Assembly (NCBI GenBank): GCA_023213395.1
Contig: CM041465.1
Span: 175,591,741-175,655,740, forward strand
Direction of reading: 5' to 3'
From: Cycas panzhihuaensis
Taxonomy: Eukaryota > Cycadophyta
DNA: 64,000 bases
The notes under the pieces are model-generated. The model was not told where the DNA came from and made no database searches. It worked only from the letters and a program-made list of their open reading frames with translations. A program made the translations under genes and the position numbers. Shown here piece by piece: positions 12,276-24,130 of this stretch (positions are counted from its first letter, which is position 1; the number at the start of each line of letters is the position of its first letter).

Positions 12276-13139
12276 TTTAGTATTTACGTCATTGATTTTT
12301 GCATTAATATAATATCTTATTTTTTAAAATTTATCTTGAGATAAAGGTTTGGTAAAAATATTTATCAACTTCTCTTCTATAAATTTATATATCAACTTGA
12401 TCTTTGTATTTTGGATCTACTTCTTAATAAAGTGATAATACATCTTAATATGTTTAGTGTGAGCATGGAACACTAGATTTTTAAGAATCTTTAGATAATT
12501 ATGATTATCACAATATCACTTCATTGCCTCATCCTAATTAAGACGTAAGCCACTAAGACTTCTTTGTACTAGATAATCTCACATACTACTATGACTATAG
12601 CTTTGTGTTCTATCTTATATTATAGAATTCATTTAGTTCTTACTATTCTAAATGATTATATCAAATCCCAAATTAATGTAATATCCTAAAGTGGGCCTTA
12701 TTCTATTTACACATATGGACCAATTAGAATATGACTATCTCTTTAATCTAAAATTATGATTCTAGTTGAATTATAATCCATACTATAAAATTCCTTATAA
12801 GTATTAAAAGATCCTTTCTATAGCTTTCTAGTACCTGTACTTTATCTCTAATATGAACCTCAATACCATCTCAACTACAAAAGAAATATCCATCCTAGTT
12901 GTAGTCAAATAAATAAGACTACCAACTAGTTACCTATATAATATGCCATCCACTTGGTCTCCATAATCTTGAGTTGAGAAGTTTATCCTAGTTTTTATAG
13001 GGGTTGGAATAAGTTTATAATCCTCCATTTTGAATTTCCCCAAATGTTCTTATGTATATTTAGTTTATGAAACAAAGATTATCCCTTTCTTTTTCATACT
13101 TCTACTCTAAGAAAATAATGGAATAGTAACTTAAGAATA
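12276..13139 (-). pseudogene. C2 RNase H / RT C-terminal relic (first duplicate)
   Basis: The minus-strand text is colinear with 13880-14678 and 20999-21065. It includes the RNase H C-terminal block and stretches of the RT palm, all shattered by stops. It is identified mainly by alignment with the second copy, whose RNase H block is readable at 13985-14185. Confidence 0.6.
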
Positions 13140-13560
13140 ATACCATAACAAATGTTGCTACATTCAAGTATAAATTTTGCATAGATCACTAGCATATTTT
13201 CTTGTTATGACTTAGAGGGTGTAATGTCACCATCAACATACCAAATAGAAATAGACAATTAAAGTTTAAAAATTAAACTACAAACAATAACTTGGCTTAC
13301 ATATAGAGGAATACAACCTCTCAAGTAGAATCACAACTACCATAACTAGATTCAAACTAATTCCATTAAGTTATAAGCATGGGGCTCCTTAGCCTCCAAA
13401 GGATTTTAGGTTGTAACATAATAAAGCATTATGCATTATCACTTATGGTACTAAAAATACTTAAATAGATTTATAAAAAATAATTGGTTGGCCAAGCCTA
13501 CAAATTAATAACTAACAATTAATAACAATTCTAAAACACATAATTTTTACTAATATATTA

Positions 13561-13879
13561 TGAGTAATTCTTAATCTAAAATAATATCATAAGATGAATT
13601 TTAACCTAGAATAATTAGTTTACCTTTAAATCTTTTCATTTAATTAGAATGATAAGTATGCTATGTAAAAATTTAAAATAATTATTAATTTAAATTGAGA
13701 TTAATATTTATTAAATAGACCTATAATCACCCTCACACTTGTCGCATATTCATTAAGGGAATATATAATTCACCTAAATACTAGTCATCTATTAAGGGAT
13801 GACTTTTATGACTCAACAAGCCACCCTAAACCCTGTTAGAGCCTATAACATTATGCTAATATAAATATTAATTCTAGAA
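13561..13879 (-). repeat. C2 3' LTR, second duplicate
   Basis: About 319 bp matching the LTRs at 6396 and 11944. A CCCCC run follows it (polypurine tract on the element strand). Confidence 0.65.
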
Positions 13880-13984
13880 CTCCCCCTTAATGTTTATACC
13901 ATTGATTTTTATATTAATACAACATCTTTTTTTTTTTTTTTTTAATTTATTTTAAGATAAAGGTTTAGTAAATATATCCATCAA

Positions 13985-14185
13985 TTACTCTTTTATAGAA
14001 TTATATATTATCTTGATCTTTCCATTCTTAATCCACTCCCTAATGAAGTGATAGTTCACCTTAATGTGTTTGGTATAAGTATGGTATACTAGATTTTTTA
14101 TAATATTTGGTTCATTTTGATTATTATAGTATAGCTTCATTGATTCCTCTTGATGAAGACTTGACTCACTAATAACTTGCCTCAA
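13985..14185 (-). pseudogene. C2 RNase H C-terminal fragment
   Basis: An open minus-strand frame of 66 codons containing HTYTKHIKVNYHFIREWI. This is the conserved C-terminal copia RNase H block (H-x-K-H-I-x-V-x-Y-H-F-I-R-E). In the family this domain degrades the RNA strand of the RNA:DNA hybrid. It lies about 100 bp inside the LTR, the expected place. Confidence 0.8.
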
Positions 14186-14673
14186 CTAAATGGCCTCATA
14201 TACTACTATGACTATAGCTTTGTTCTTTACCTCATGCAAAATTTAATTAATTCTTACTATTTTAAGTGATTATAACAAATTGTAAACTAAAGTAATATCC
14301 TAACATAAACTTTCTACTATCTATACATCTAAACAAATCAAAATTTGAATAACTCTTTAATATGGAATTATGATTTTAGTTTAATTCCAATCCATATTGT
14401 AGAGTTCCTTATAAGTATATGAGGACCCTCTTTGCATATTCTAGTGGCTCTTCTTTAGGTCTAATATGATCCTTGATACTATCTCAATGTTAAAAGAAAT
14501 ATCCAACCTAGTTATAGTCAAATAAATGAAACAATGAATCAATTATGTACATAATGTACTATCCACTTGGTCTCCATCATCTTGAGTTGATAGTTTTTTC
14601 CTAGATTCCACAGGGGTTGGAATAGGTTTGTAATCTTCCATTCTAAATTTCCTTAGAAGTTCCCAAATTTATT

Positions 14674-14678
14674 TAGTC
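14674..14678. repeat. C3 left target duplication TAGTC
   Basis: TAGTC here and at 20994-20998 flank the C3 LTR ends exactly. Removing C3 and one copy restores the C2 reverse transcriptase sequence seen near 13070. Confidence 0.85.
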
Positions 14679-14968
14679 TATTAAAAAGATATTACTCGAC
14701 TTATATAATTATGGAATAATAGTTTATGTAAACCTATTGTAATATTATTTTAGTTGATGGATGTAATCAATATTTGTACATTGAGGCACTTGCAGATCTA
14801 TAAATAGAGATTTGAAGTCTATTTATAAGTTGCACATTCTACATCAATGTAATCCATGTTTAGTGGTGAGTTTTAATCACCGAGTTTCCTACATATATAT
14901 TTCTGCTATGTACTTGTTCCTTTACTTGTTCTATATGCAAATAATTTACTTATTTGGTGTTTTTAACA
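14679..14968 (+). repeat. C3 5' LTR (290 bp)
   Basis: It matches 20704-20993 along its full length. It contains a TATAAATA box at 14799-14806, a likely core promoter for the element transcript; the 3' LTR has CTATAAATAT at the equivalent place. It ends ...TTTAACA directly before the primer site. Confidence 0.85.
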
Positions 14969-14980
14969 TGGTATTAAGCC
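14969..14980 (+). promoter_or_regulatory. C3 primer-binding site
   Basis: TGGTATTAAGCC immediately follows the LTR end. It is a diverged complement of the initiator-Met tRNA 3' end. Confidence 0.8.
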
Positions 14981-16665
14981 TGTGGTAATGCATAGTTATA
15001 GGGTGTAGTAATTGTGTGCAGACCTCTTGATTAGTTTTGTTATTTACTTGTTAGTACTTGTTAATGCTTGGAGCTATGAAAAAAGAGGGTGTGGTCTTGT
15101 TACCAGTTGGATTGGACCTTTGATAAGAGAATCTGAGTCATATTAAGCTTAAAGACATCATAGAGATTACAAACACTATGTGTTAAGCCTTGAGACCTAT
15201 TTCAAACGTATTCCTCTCATTTTTTATTGTCTCCCTTACTCTGTTGTCCTCCAATAACTGTAATTATTATAAATTAAATCCTCTATTGTTATGTTTCCAT
15301 TTTGCATTTAGCTCAATATCTATTCTTGGCCTGCACAAATATATAAGCCTCTAGTTTGCTTTATGGCCATTAAATCTAAAGTTTTTAAATTGCCCATCAT
15401 TGTATTTCATCACCCACTACTGTTTATATTATTTATGGCTACTTCTCGAGTGTATATTACATTATATCTATGATAAGCCATGAATATTATCTTGTTTATA
15501 CTCTGTTACCCTAATATAGTGCAACCATAATATATTTATTCTTTGATAAATATATTGGAGCTATATATTAAATTTTGCATGTCGTATGACCCTGTTTATG
15601 CCTTGCACTGATATAGCCTAATCCTGGAGTCGTTTAATCACTCACGAAGCACTCACATAGATTGAATTTATCCCTCTAATGATATACATCTCACATTGCC
15701 CTTGCACATTCATATATTATCTTTGTGCATCTATATATTATCTCCATGTAGCGATATATTCCTTGTGCACTTGCACTATTAATTGAATCAAATGCAATAA
15801 TATATTATGCAGTGGCTCCACCTTAATTCACTTACGAACAACATAAATATAAATTACATCATCGTTGTGGCCTTTCAATGAGCAGTATTATCATCACGTA
15901 ATTATATTTGTGTAGACATAATTATGTCTTTATCTTTGCACCATTATCCTCCCCACGTAGCTCCTGTACAACTGTGTGATAGTTACAAGCATCGTGTAGT
16001 TATTATTTTTCATACATTGTTCACCATGTATTTGGTTATAAAAGTAAACTTTGATATTATTAAATGATTGTGACTTTATAAACACATAATAATATTTCAA
16101 TATTGATGAAAGGTATGCCTTTATAATTGGACCTTAATATTGTCCTTTTTGATATTATTTTATATTATATTAAACATGATAAAGATACCTTTAATAAAGT
16201 GGCTTTTATTTCATCTTTGAAAGGTCTATTAACCTTATTATATCAAGGCTCTTAAAGTGACTACTTTAGAGATAATTAAGGCGTAAAAGTGAACTAATAT
16301 CTGTTAGTATTAAGTGACCAGAGTAAGGATTATTAATATGCATTTATTGTGGTGAAAGAGAAGTGAATTTATGCATTCTTTTATCAATAAAGGGGCTATT
16401 TAATGATCATTACATGAGGTGATGATTAGGTAATAATTGAGACATTTAGTAATTGGTGTACATTGATTCTAAAGAGTGTTATTTTATTGCATTTTTTAAT
16501 AATCAAACTTGAGGTCTTCCATGTCCAAAGCAGTTCTTTGGCTTGATTTTATTATTAGATCATTAGTTTTCCATTGCATGTTGAGTGATTGAAGAAGACT
16601 ACTATTTAAGGGATTTTTTTGTGAAAAGTTGGTGTTGGGCTCCCTGTTTGTTGTTCTGTTAAGGC
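14981..16665 (+). other. C3 untranslated leader
   Basis: A 1.7 kb AT-rich region between primer site and gag start, with no convincing open frame. It is longer than usual for a copia leader, so part could be an old insertion. Confidence 0.5.
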
Positions 16666-17440
16666 ATGAAGAAATTGACCTCATTAGTTACCTTTAATGG
16701 AAATAATTTCAATGAGTGGAAGGAAAATATGGAACTTATATTATGGTCAACCAACTTTTTGGGGATTAACAAATCTCCTTTAATGAGTATTCCCTTGGAT
16801 GAAAAAGAACAGTTTCATGTTGAGGAAAGGCAATTCATGGTTGTATGTCAACTCAAGTTATCTTTGGCATCCGATCAAAGAGATTTAGCACATAACCTTG
16901 AAACCCCACATGAGATTTGGACTAAACTATGTGATACCTTTAAGAAGAAGAAGACAAATCATCATGTTGCTCTTATGATGTAATTGTTACATGCAAAAGC
17001 AGATGATAAGAATAACGTTAGTGCTTTCTTGAATAAGATTACTAATTTGAAGAATAGATTGGATGAGCTGAAATCAAACTTAATAGATGATGCTTTGCTA
17101 TTTGCCATTATTATGTCAAAGTTACTAGTTGTATTTGCAACCTTTCAAACTATTTATGGTAGTGATGAAATTATGAAAGTGAATCTTTTGAGTCCCTACA
17201 AAATCTAATATTAGCTAAAGATGCCAAATTGAAGCAACATGGGATGCTTATTACATCTACTACAAATTAGGCTTTGGTCATGAAGACATAAAGAAAGAAT
17301 GTGGTTAAAGAAGCTAATTCTACATAGAAAATAGGTGAAACCTCTTGAGAGAAGAAAAAATACATGAGTAAGTATAATTACTACAAGAAAGTTTGCCACA
17401 GGGAAAGGAATTATTGGTTCAAGAGACAGAATAAGCATAA
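16666..17440 (+). pseudogene. C3 gag relic
   Basis: From ATG at 16666 the frame reads a copia Gag (FNGNNFNEWKENMELIL, then H-E-I-W-T-K-L) for 105 codons. After a TAA at 16981 it continues in the same frame to 17208. Near 17371-17418 the CCHC knuckle is recognisable as YNYYKKVCHRERNYW, in which the three Cys ligands have become Tyr; only His remains. The family's Gag packages element RNA. Start choice: it is the first ATG of the conserved Gag frame. Confidence 0.8.
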
Positions 17441-17499
17441 AGCAAATGAAGATGACAAGGGAAAGAGTGTAATCACATATTGTATTTAAATTTCAATAA

Positions 17500-17910
17500 T
17501 ATCATTTAATACAAAGAAAGACCATTAGATCCTAGATTCAAGTGTTCAAAAAACACATCACTTATTAAAAGCAAAATTTTAATGCCATGGATGCATGTTT
17601 AAGTGATGCTAGTGTGATTCTTAGAGATGCCCATGTTTTGCCTATAGAAGGTGTTGGAACCATCTCACTTGTAGGTGAAAAGTTCAACGATGTTTATTAC
17701 ATGCCCAAGATGAAGCTTACTCTTCTTTTAGCCTAGGAAATCTACAAATAAGGTATGAAAATTACGCTCTATAATAATAGATGTATAGTTAAGGATCTAA
17801 AGAAAAATTACTCTATTGTTACTACTAGGAGGGTGCAAGATAACTTTTGGGTATTCAAGAACTATAGAGCCCAATAGGATTCTTATGCTTTTGTTTCTAG
17901 TATAGATGAT
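17500..17910 (+). pseudogene. C3 aspartic protease relic
   Basis: In the expected place between Gag and integrase, LDSSVQ at about 17530 corresponds to the LDSGAS active-site motif of copia proteases (Gly-Ala to Ser-Val). Downstream text similar to GVGTISLVGEKFN and MPKMKLTLL continues the domain in shifting frames. Catalytically dead by appearance. Confidence 0.6.
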
Positions 17911-18620
17911 ATGAGTAAGTTATGGCATGAAAGGTTTGGTTATCTTAACTATAGGAGCATCAACCTCATAAATATATTGAAGATGGTGATAGGATTGCCT
18001 CATATTCAATGTCTAAAGGGTGCTTATGAGGGATGTGTGTATGGAAAACACCACCATTATCCTTTTACTAAAGATAATGCATGGAGGGCAAAATAGAAGT
18101 TGGAGCTTATCCATACAGATTTGATAGATCCATTACCCAATCCTTTCATTTTAGGAGCTAGTTATGTGCTTATGTTTGTAGATGATTTCAGTAGAAAAAC
18201 TTGGGTTTTTATTTTTGAAGAATAAGTCTGATATATTTGATAGATTTTATGAATGTAAAGCTTGTGTTGAGAATGAATGCGGTATAAAAATAAAGATTTT
18301 AAGAAGTGATAATGGAAAGGAGTATGGAAATAATGCCTTCAATCAGTTATTCCTTACTCATGGTATCAAATGAAAGTTGACTGTCCCATATATCCCACAA
18401 TAAAATGGTGTAGCCAAAAGGAAAAATCATACCATGATGGAGATGGCAAGGTGTATAGTGTATGGTAAGAATTTACCTCTTAGGTTTTGGGTAGAAGCTA
18501 TGTCGACAACCTTTTACATTTTGAATAGGGTCCTTACTAAATTTGTTCATGGTATAACCCCCAAAGAATGTTGGATAGGTTAGAAACCTTCCATTAACTA
18601 TTTTAAGGTATTTGGGTACA
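17911..18620 (+). pseudogene. C3 integrase relic
   Basis: The pre-integrase block LWHERFGYLNYRS opens the region (17920). The core follows: LIHTDLIDPLP with the first Asp, FVDDFSRKTWVFIF, ILRSDNGKEYGNN with the second Asp, and NGVAKRKNHTMMEMAR, where the catalytic Glu of NGVAE is replaced by Lys (consistent with GAA to AAA). Frameshifts lie near 18215, and TGA/TAA codons replace Trp/Gln. The Glu-to-Lys change alone should abolish strand transfer. Confidence 0.8.
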
Positions 18621-19099
18621 TTGCCTATGCACACATCCCAGATGCAAATCAAAAGAAGTTAGATCACAAGTGTTTGAAGTACATCATTGTTGGGTACTCT
18701 AAAGAGAGTAAGGCTTATAGACTTTAGGATCTATAAGGGAATAAAATTTTGATTAGTTGAGATGTTAAGTTTGATTAGTCTATGATGTATCATATTGACA
18801 TGTCATTTAAAGATATATTTAATCCTCTACTTCTGCCATTTTCGAGCCATCATTCAATAGGTATAGAGGTACATGAGCCTAGCATTTAGGTTGAGATGAA
18901 AGCAGGACCTAGTGGAAGTAATATTAAGGAGTCGTTACAAGAAGAAGTATAGTTTATACCCTATGTTCTACTATAGGCAAAGAGAACCATTGGAGACTCT
19001 GGTGTAATAGTTAAGGATCTAGAGTATGGTCAAAGAATGCTAAGTTAGCATGTTAGTCAGGCTTTAGTGATGGACACTAGTGATTCTAGTGATCATATT

Positions 19100-20620
19100 T
19101 TATTTGAGGAGGTGAAAGAAGATCCACAATGGAAAGTTGTAATGGAGGAGGAATATAATTCACTCATGAGGAATGATACATGAGATTTGCTTCCCTTACT
19201 TCCCTCCAAGAACCTAGTCAGTTGTAAGTTGGTCTACAAGATAAAGTATTACTCCAATAGAGAAGTAGATAAATATAAGGTAAAACTTATTACATAAGGC
19301 TTCAAATAGAAAGAAGGAATTAATTATGAGGAGACTTTAGCATTAGTCTCTAAGATGTCAATGGTCTAATTGATCTTTGCTTTGATAACTATATTTGGTT
19401 GGGAGTCATATCAAATGGATGTAAAGTTAGTATTCCTAAATAAAGACTTGAAGGAGGAGATTTAAGTCTCAACCTCTTAGTTTTATGAAGGAAGATTAGG
19501 AGCATTTAGTATGTTACTTAAAGAAATCCCTTTATGGCCTAAAACAAGCACCATGTGCTTGGTATGAAAAGATTAATGTAAAATTGAAGGAAGATGGTTT
19601 TGTGACAATAGAATTAGAACTAAGTCTTTATATTCAAAAGAGTGGGTCTACAATAATTATTGTTGTCTTATATATTGATGATCTCATCATTACAAGTAAT
19701 TGTAAAAATTCTATTATAGCTACAAAGGCCTATTTGGGTCATACTTTTGATATGAAAAATCTTGGACATGTTCATTACTTCTTGGGCATCAAGATTAGGT
19801 AGATGGATGATCATATCATAATGTTACAATCGAGGTATGCTTAATCCCTACTTAAGAGATTCAGGACAAAGGATTATAAATTGGTGAAGACATAATATGT
19901 GAAACGCATAAAGCTTCTAAAGAACATAGATAAGCTAGCTATAGGTAGGACATTGCATCAATAATTAGTATGGAGTTTGATTTACTTAGCTCATATTAGG
20001 CTTGATATTACTTATGTTATTAGATTAGTATCCTATTATATGTAGAATCCCTAAGAGCCATATTTGGGTTTAGCGAAGAGGATTTTGAAGTATGTTAGTT
20101 GCATGCTCAATCTAGGCCTTGAATACCTTCATGGTAGAAAGATAAACTTATATGGGTATATAGATGTTGATTATGGTTGAGATGTGGAAGATCAAAAATT
20201 GACTATAGGCTACATTTTTGGTATTGGCCATGGGTTTATTTCATGGTAATCTAAAAAATAATCCACCATGGCTTTGTCTTCTATAAAAGTTGAGTATCAA
20301 GGACTAAGTGTTAGCGTGAAGGAAGTTGTATGGTTGCAAGGATTTTCGGAGATCCTTGAAGTATCATTTAACACACCTGTTATACACATTGATAATCATA
20401 GTACTATTTGACTTTCAAAGAATATAGAGTTTCATGCATGTATGAAACATATCAAAATTTAGCATGATTATATCTGTAAGATGATCAAATCAAGGAAGAT
20501 ACAGGTTGAGTTTTGTCTAAGTGAAGAGCAACTTGCAGGCATGTTTACCAAAGCTCTTACTGAAGATCGCTTTATCAAGATTCATGTAAACTTAGGTCTA
20601 AGTAACCCTATCCTTGAGGG
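19100..20620 (+). pseudogene. C3 reverse transcriptase-RNase H relic
   Basis: Palm motifs in order: WKVVMEEEYNSL, VYKIKYYSNREVDKYK, WESYQMDVKLVFLNKDL, and the catalytic YIDDL at about 19672 inside an open piece (19584-19802). RNase H follows (GYIFGIGHGFISW near 20210, MALSSIKVEYQGLS, then IHIDNHSTI and KHIKI at 20380-20460). The polymerase catalytic Asps are intact but stops are frequent. Confidence 0.8.
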
Positions 20621-20703
20621 GGGATCTATCACTAAGGATAAAAAGAAAGGTTAGATCGACCCTTGGGAAGACTTGAAGACCCTATATTTATGTTAATGGG
20701 GGA

Positions 20704-20993
20704 TGCTAAAAAGGTATTACCTGACTAATATAATTGTGGAATAATAGTTTGTGTGAACCTTTTATAATATTATTTGGGATAACAAATGTAATCAATATTT
20801 ACATATTGAGGTACATACAAATCTATAAATATACATCTAAAGCTCATTTATAAGTTCCACATTCTATATTAATGTAATCCATGTTTAGTGGTGGGTTTTA
20901 ACTATTAGGTTTCCTACATATATATTTCTACTACATACTTATTCCTTTGCTTGTTGTGTATAGAAATAAACTACTTATTTGGTATTTCAAATG
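20704..20993 (+). repeat. C3 3' LTR (290 bp)
   Basis: It begins TGCTAAAAAGGTATTACC after the polypurine tract AATGGGGGA (20695-20703). It matches 14679-14968 end to end. Confidence 0.85.
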
Positions 20994-20998
20994 TAGTC

Positions 20999-22380
20999 TA
21001 TCAAACAAAAATTATCTTCAGATTCTTCCATGCTCCTGCTCTAAGAAAATAATGGAATAGTCTAATATTTATCATCTAAAAATAATTCTGAGGTCATTCT
21101 TTAGGTCTTCAACCATTGAGGTATTATTACTTATGATAACTTAATCATCCATATACAAGGTCACAGATATATTTAACCTCCCATCCTAAGCTTTAAGGTA
21201 GAGGTTTTGATTAATTAGCAATCTTCCAAACCTATTTCTCAAAAAATACTAGTTAATCTTAGAATACCAAGCTCTTAGAGCCTATTTTAGACCATACAAA
21301 TCTTTCTTAAAGTGGCATATGAGATGTTCTTTACTCATTGTAATATACCTAGGTTGCTACTCTGTATAGACTTCTTTTGTGAGATCTCTATTAAGGAAAA
21401 TATTTTTAATATCAAATTAGTGTAGATGATATTTGAATTAAGTAGCCATATCAAAATGATAGTAAAGAGCAAAAGACTCTTTATAGTCTATTCCTTTTGT
21501 GTGCTTAGAGCCTTTTGCAACTAGACTCACTTTATATCTTTTAATTGGGTTATTTGACTTGCATTTAGTTTGATAAACCTATTTATAGCTTATTTGACTT
21601 TTATTTGGTTTGATAAACCTATTTACAACTAATTACCTACTTCTCTACTAGTAATTCAACTAAGTCCTAAGTTCTTGGATTTTAATATTCATAACTATTC
21701 TTCACTTTTACTCCTATATGCCTCTTCAAAAGTGGAAGGCTCATCTACATTACGCATCTATACCATTATAGAAAAATTGACTTTAACTTCTATTTTCCTT
21801 TAGTATTAGGTAATTGAGACTCTATAATAAATTTTGAATACCATTGGGGATCTTCTTCATCAATGATTTGATCCTATGTTGTGATTCTTTAGATTGAGTA
21901 TCTTTATACTCCTTGTCCTCATTAGCTTCAATCAACATACTAGTTGGTTCTAGATTAGTTTCTGGCATAACAACTTGCCTTGAAAAACTAGATTATGGTT
22001 GTGTCTTAATTTACTTCCCTTTGTAATACTATATTTGTAAAGATCCCATATCTATTTCCCTATAACTTTTTTCAAAGATAAAATCTCAATTTGTGTGAAC
22101 CTTTTTAGTTTTTAGCTTAAATTCCTAGTATGCTCTATTTTATTTATTATACCTAACCAAGATACACTTAGAACTTTTATTACCAAACGTCTACCTCTTC
22201 TTTTTTAGAATATGCATGTATGTAGTACACCTAAAGATTCTTGAATAACTCACTATAGTCTTTTTGCCAAACTAGGCTTCCTTTAGAGTCACGTTTTAGA
22301 CAATATTAATGAAACTTTGATTCATTAGATAAGCTATTACTATTGGTGTGACATCATACTAATATTTACTTAATTAGAAT
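20999..22380 (-). pseudogene. C2 reverse transcriptase-integrase relic, continuing after C3
   Basis: Minus-strand text resumes exactly where C2 stopped at 14678. The reverse complement of about 21270-21310 reads a YGLK-type RT motif (LKKDLYGLK followed by a stop), and 21370-21400 gives FLNRDLTKEVY. Further upstream in the element, near 22260-22340, AYLMNQS...EAWFGKK matches the integrase C-terminal block (AYLINRSP...EAWSGKKP). No open frame survives. Beyond about 22380 the homology fades. Confidence 0.7.
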
Positions 22381-23500
22381 AGATCATAATCCCCTCTTCA
22401 TACTCATGTACTAGTTGAATATTTCTTGATCATTATATTATAATCACTATAAATAATTATATAAATGGAGTAGTCAAGATGTGTATCAACCTATAAATGG
22501 CACACTAAAGGTGGCCTTTTAAGATCTCACATGTCTAAGAACATCTTACAAAATATATATGAATATGTACTTCTTATATAGGGTAGATAATAAAAAACTT
22601 TCTATTTTTTTTATTTCATTTATTATCCTCATCCTCCATTCTCTATCATGTAGTATCATAGTTATACCACATTTAAGAGTTGGTATTAAAGCTAAGATAA
22701 TGGGCCTTGATCCCTTATAGGATCATCCCATTGATTATAGAAGTCCTCCTTTTAGGGATGTAGTCTGATAGATGGGAGAAAGCCTTCTGTTTAAGTGTTA
22801 TAGTTCTTTTCTATAGATTTTTTAATTATAAAGTGGAGGATGCATGTATTAAATAACAAGTGTTTTGAATAATAAATATCAAAGATAAAATGTTAAATTG
22901 TTATAGATCTCAAGCTATAGATTCAGATCTATAAGGAGCACATTGGCAAAAAAAGAAGGCTTAGTGATATGAAGATAAGCCTATAGGATTGGCCATCCTA
23001 ATAGGTCATATAATATAAAATGGGTTTATTTTTTTTAAAAGGTAGAATATTTATCAATTCTTTTTAATTTAGGTTTAATAAGTATTGGTATTATTCGAAA
23101 AAGGAATTAAGATATATGGTAATTGAGAAGTTTCAACTTAGGATTTTTCTTTAAAGGCTTTTGGTTTTGAAAGCATCATTTGAAGGTAAATTTTTATAAA
23201 CATAAAAAAATGGGGAATCCATTTACCTCTTTTCTAGTTTTAAAGAGTTTAGATCTTCTTTAAAAATTATAGAATGACATTGTAAAAGATTTTAATCTTA
23301 AAAGTCTTGTTCATTTGTTTGTAAACTTTATATTTTAAGGAACCCATTTATTTTTATGTAGGAGGATCTACAACCTTAGAAAGCCCTGCTTACTTGTCTA
23401 CTTATTCCATTTACAAATTAATGAGAAACTGCCTAAAACCTCTATATTTTAAGAATCCCTTCTTCTAAACCTCCAAATTTAAGCTTCAATACTTATAAAC
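22381..23500. other. Unassigned AT-rich stretch
   Basis: A plus-strand sequence TTGGTATTAAAGCTAAG at 22681-22697 looks like a diverged primer-binding site (TGGTATCAGAGC), so an old plus-strand LTR could end near 22680. I could not find its partner. No gene is recognisable. Confidence 0.3.
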
Positions 23501-23726
23501 CCTTAGGTCATATGAGTAGGAATTTTAGTGATGGAAGGAGCTCAATCATCTTCAATACAAAAGCATATGAGGCCAAAGGTTGCATCTTAACACTCAAGCA
23601 TATAATGCTATGATGTTTAAAGAAGAGTAGGCATTAATTTGAGGAGAGGAAAATGATTCCAAAGCTTTGAAATAGGTGGTTCTCAAGTAAATATGGGATT
23701 TGATAGAGAAGGAAAATATTTCATAA

Positions 23727-24130
23727 AACCCATGCCCTAAACATCATCACATCCTTAAATTTGTAGGGACAAATACTACAACTCAAACATTAGGTAGCTT
23801 ACCTATGTTATTTACAAAAAAATATGTAAAGATTAATCCTGATATGTTCTAAAAGAAGTTCTATTATCTGATTTTATTAGGTGATAGAAAGCTTTTAACA
23901 CCTTAACCATGCCTTATGATAGTTGTTTCTCTCAATCCTTGAGGATGCAATATTAGATTAGGGAGCCATACAAGAAGATTACACTTTGGTAGGGGTTGAT
24001 AAGTATGGGAAACTAATTAATTTAGATGAAAAGTTAAAGATGGATTTAATTATGATAAGATCAATTGTAATTAATTTAAGAATTGATATGATGCTTGTTT
24101 AAGGTGAGGGTTTCATTGAACTAGAATAGG
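23727..24130 (+). pseudogene. Unrecognised coding relic, two overlapping frames
   Basis: One plus-strand frame runs from 23727 to about 23994 with three stops in 89 codons (it includes HHHILKFVGTNTTTQTLGSL and FTKKYVKINPDMF). A second, in another phase, covers about 23940-24130 (GAIQEDYTLVGVDKYGKL, then DEKLKMDLIMIRSI) with stops at plausible Gln/Trp positions. Together they suggest a former protein with one frameshift near 23960. I do not recognise the family, and no neighbouring element claims it. Confidence 0.35.

Larger units (their letters stand above)
11539..13139 (-). mobile_element. C2 fragment, first copy of a 1.6 kb tandem duplication
   Basis: This segment aligns with 13163 onward at an offset of about 1.62 kb. 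In order it holds about 400 bp of flank, a C2 3' LTR (11944-12268), a polypurine tract (minus strand of CCCCCC at 12270-12275), and then, on the minus strand, RNase H and the C-terminal half of reverse transcriptase. It stops abruptly near 13139, within the RT text that in the second copy continues at 21061. The LTR/RNase H order shows that the element is on the minus strand. Confidence 0.65.
13163..14678 (-). mobile_element. C2 element, 3' part, split by C3
   Basis: Second copy of the duplicated segment. The C2 3' LTR is at 13561-13879, followed by the polypurine tract and RNase H. At 14678 the text is interrupted by C3 and resumes at 20999. The junction is confirmed by the first duplicate, which reads without interruption through the equivalent point (13070-13125). 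Confidence 0.75.
14679..20993 (+). mobile_element. C3: complete but decayed Ty1/copia retrotransposon
   Basis: A 6.3 kb plus-strand element: LTRs of 290 bp each (14679-14968, 20704-20993), primer site, a 1.7 kb leader, gag-pol order Gag, protease, integrase, RT, RNase H, polypurine tract, and 5-bp target duplications TAGTC. LTR ends are mutated (TA... at left, ...TG at right). Many stops lie at positions expected to be Trp or Gln. It inserted into C2, so it is younger than C2. The LTRs differ visibly, so it is not recent. Confidence 0.9.
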
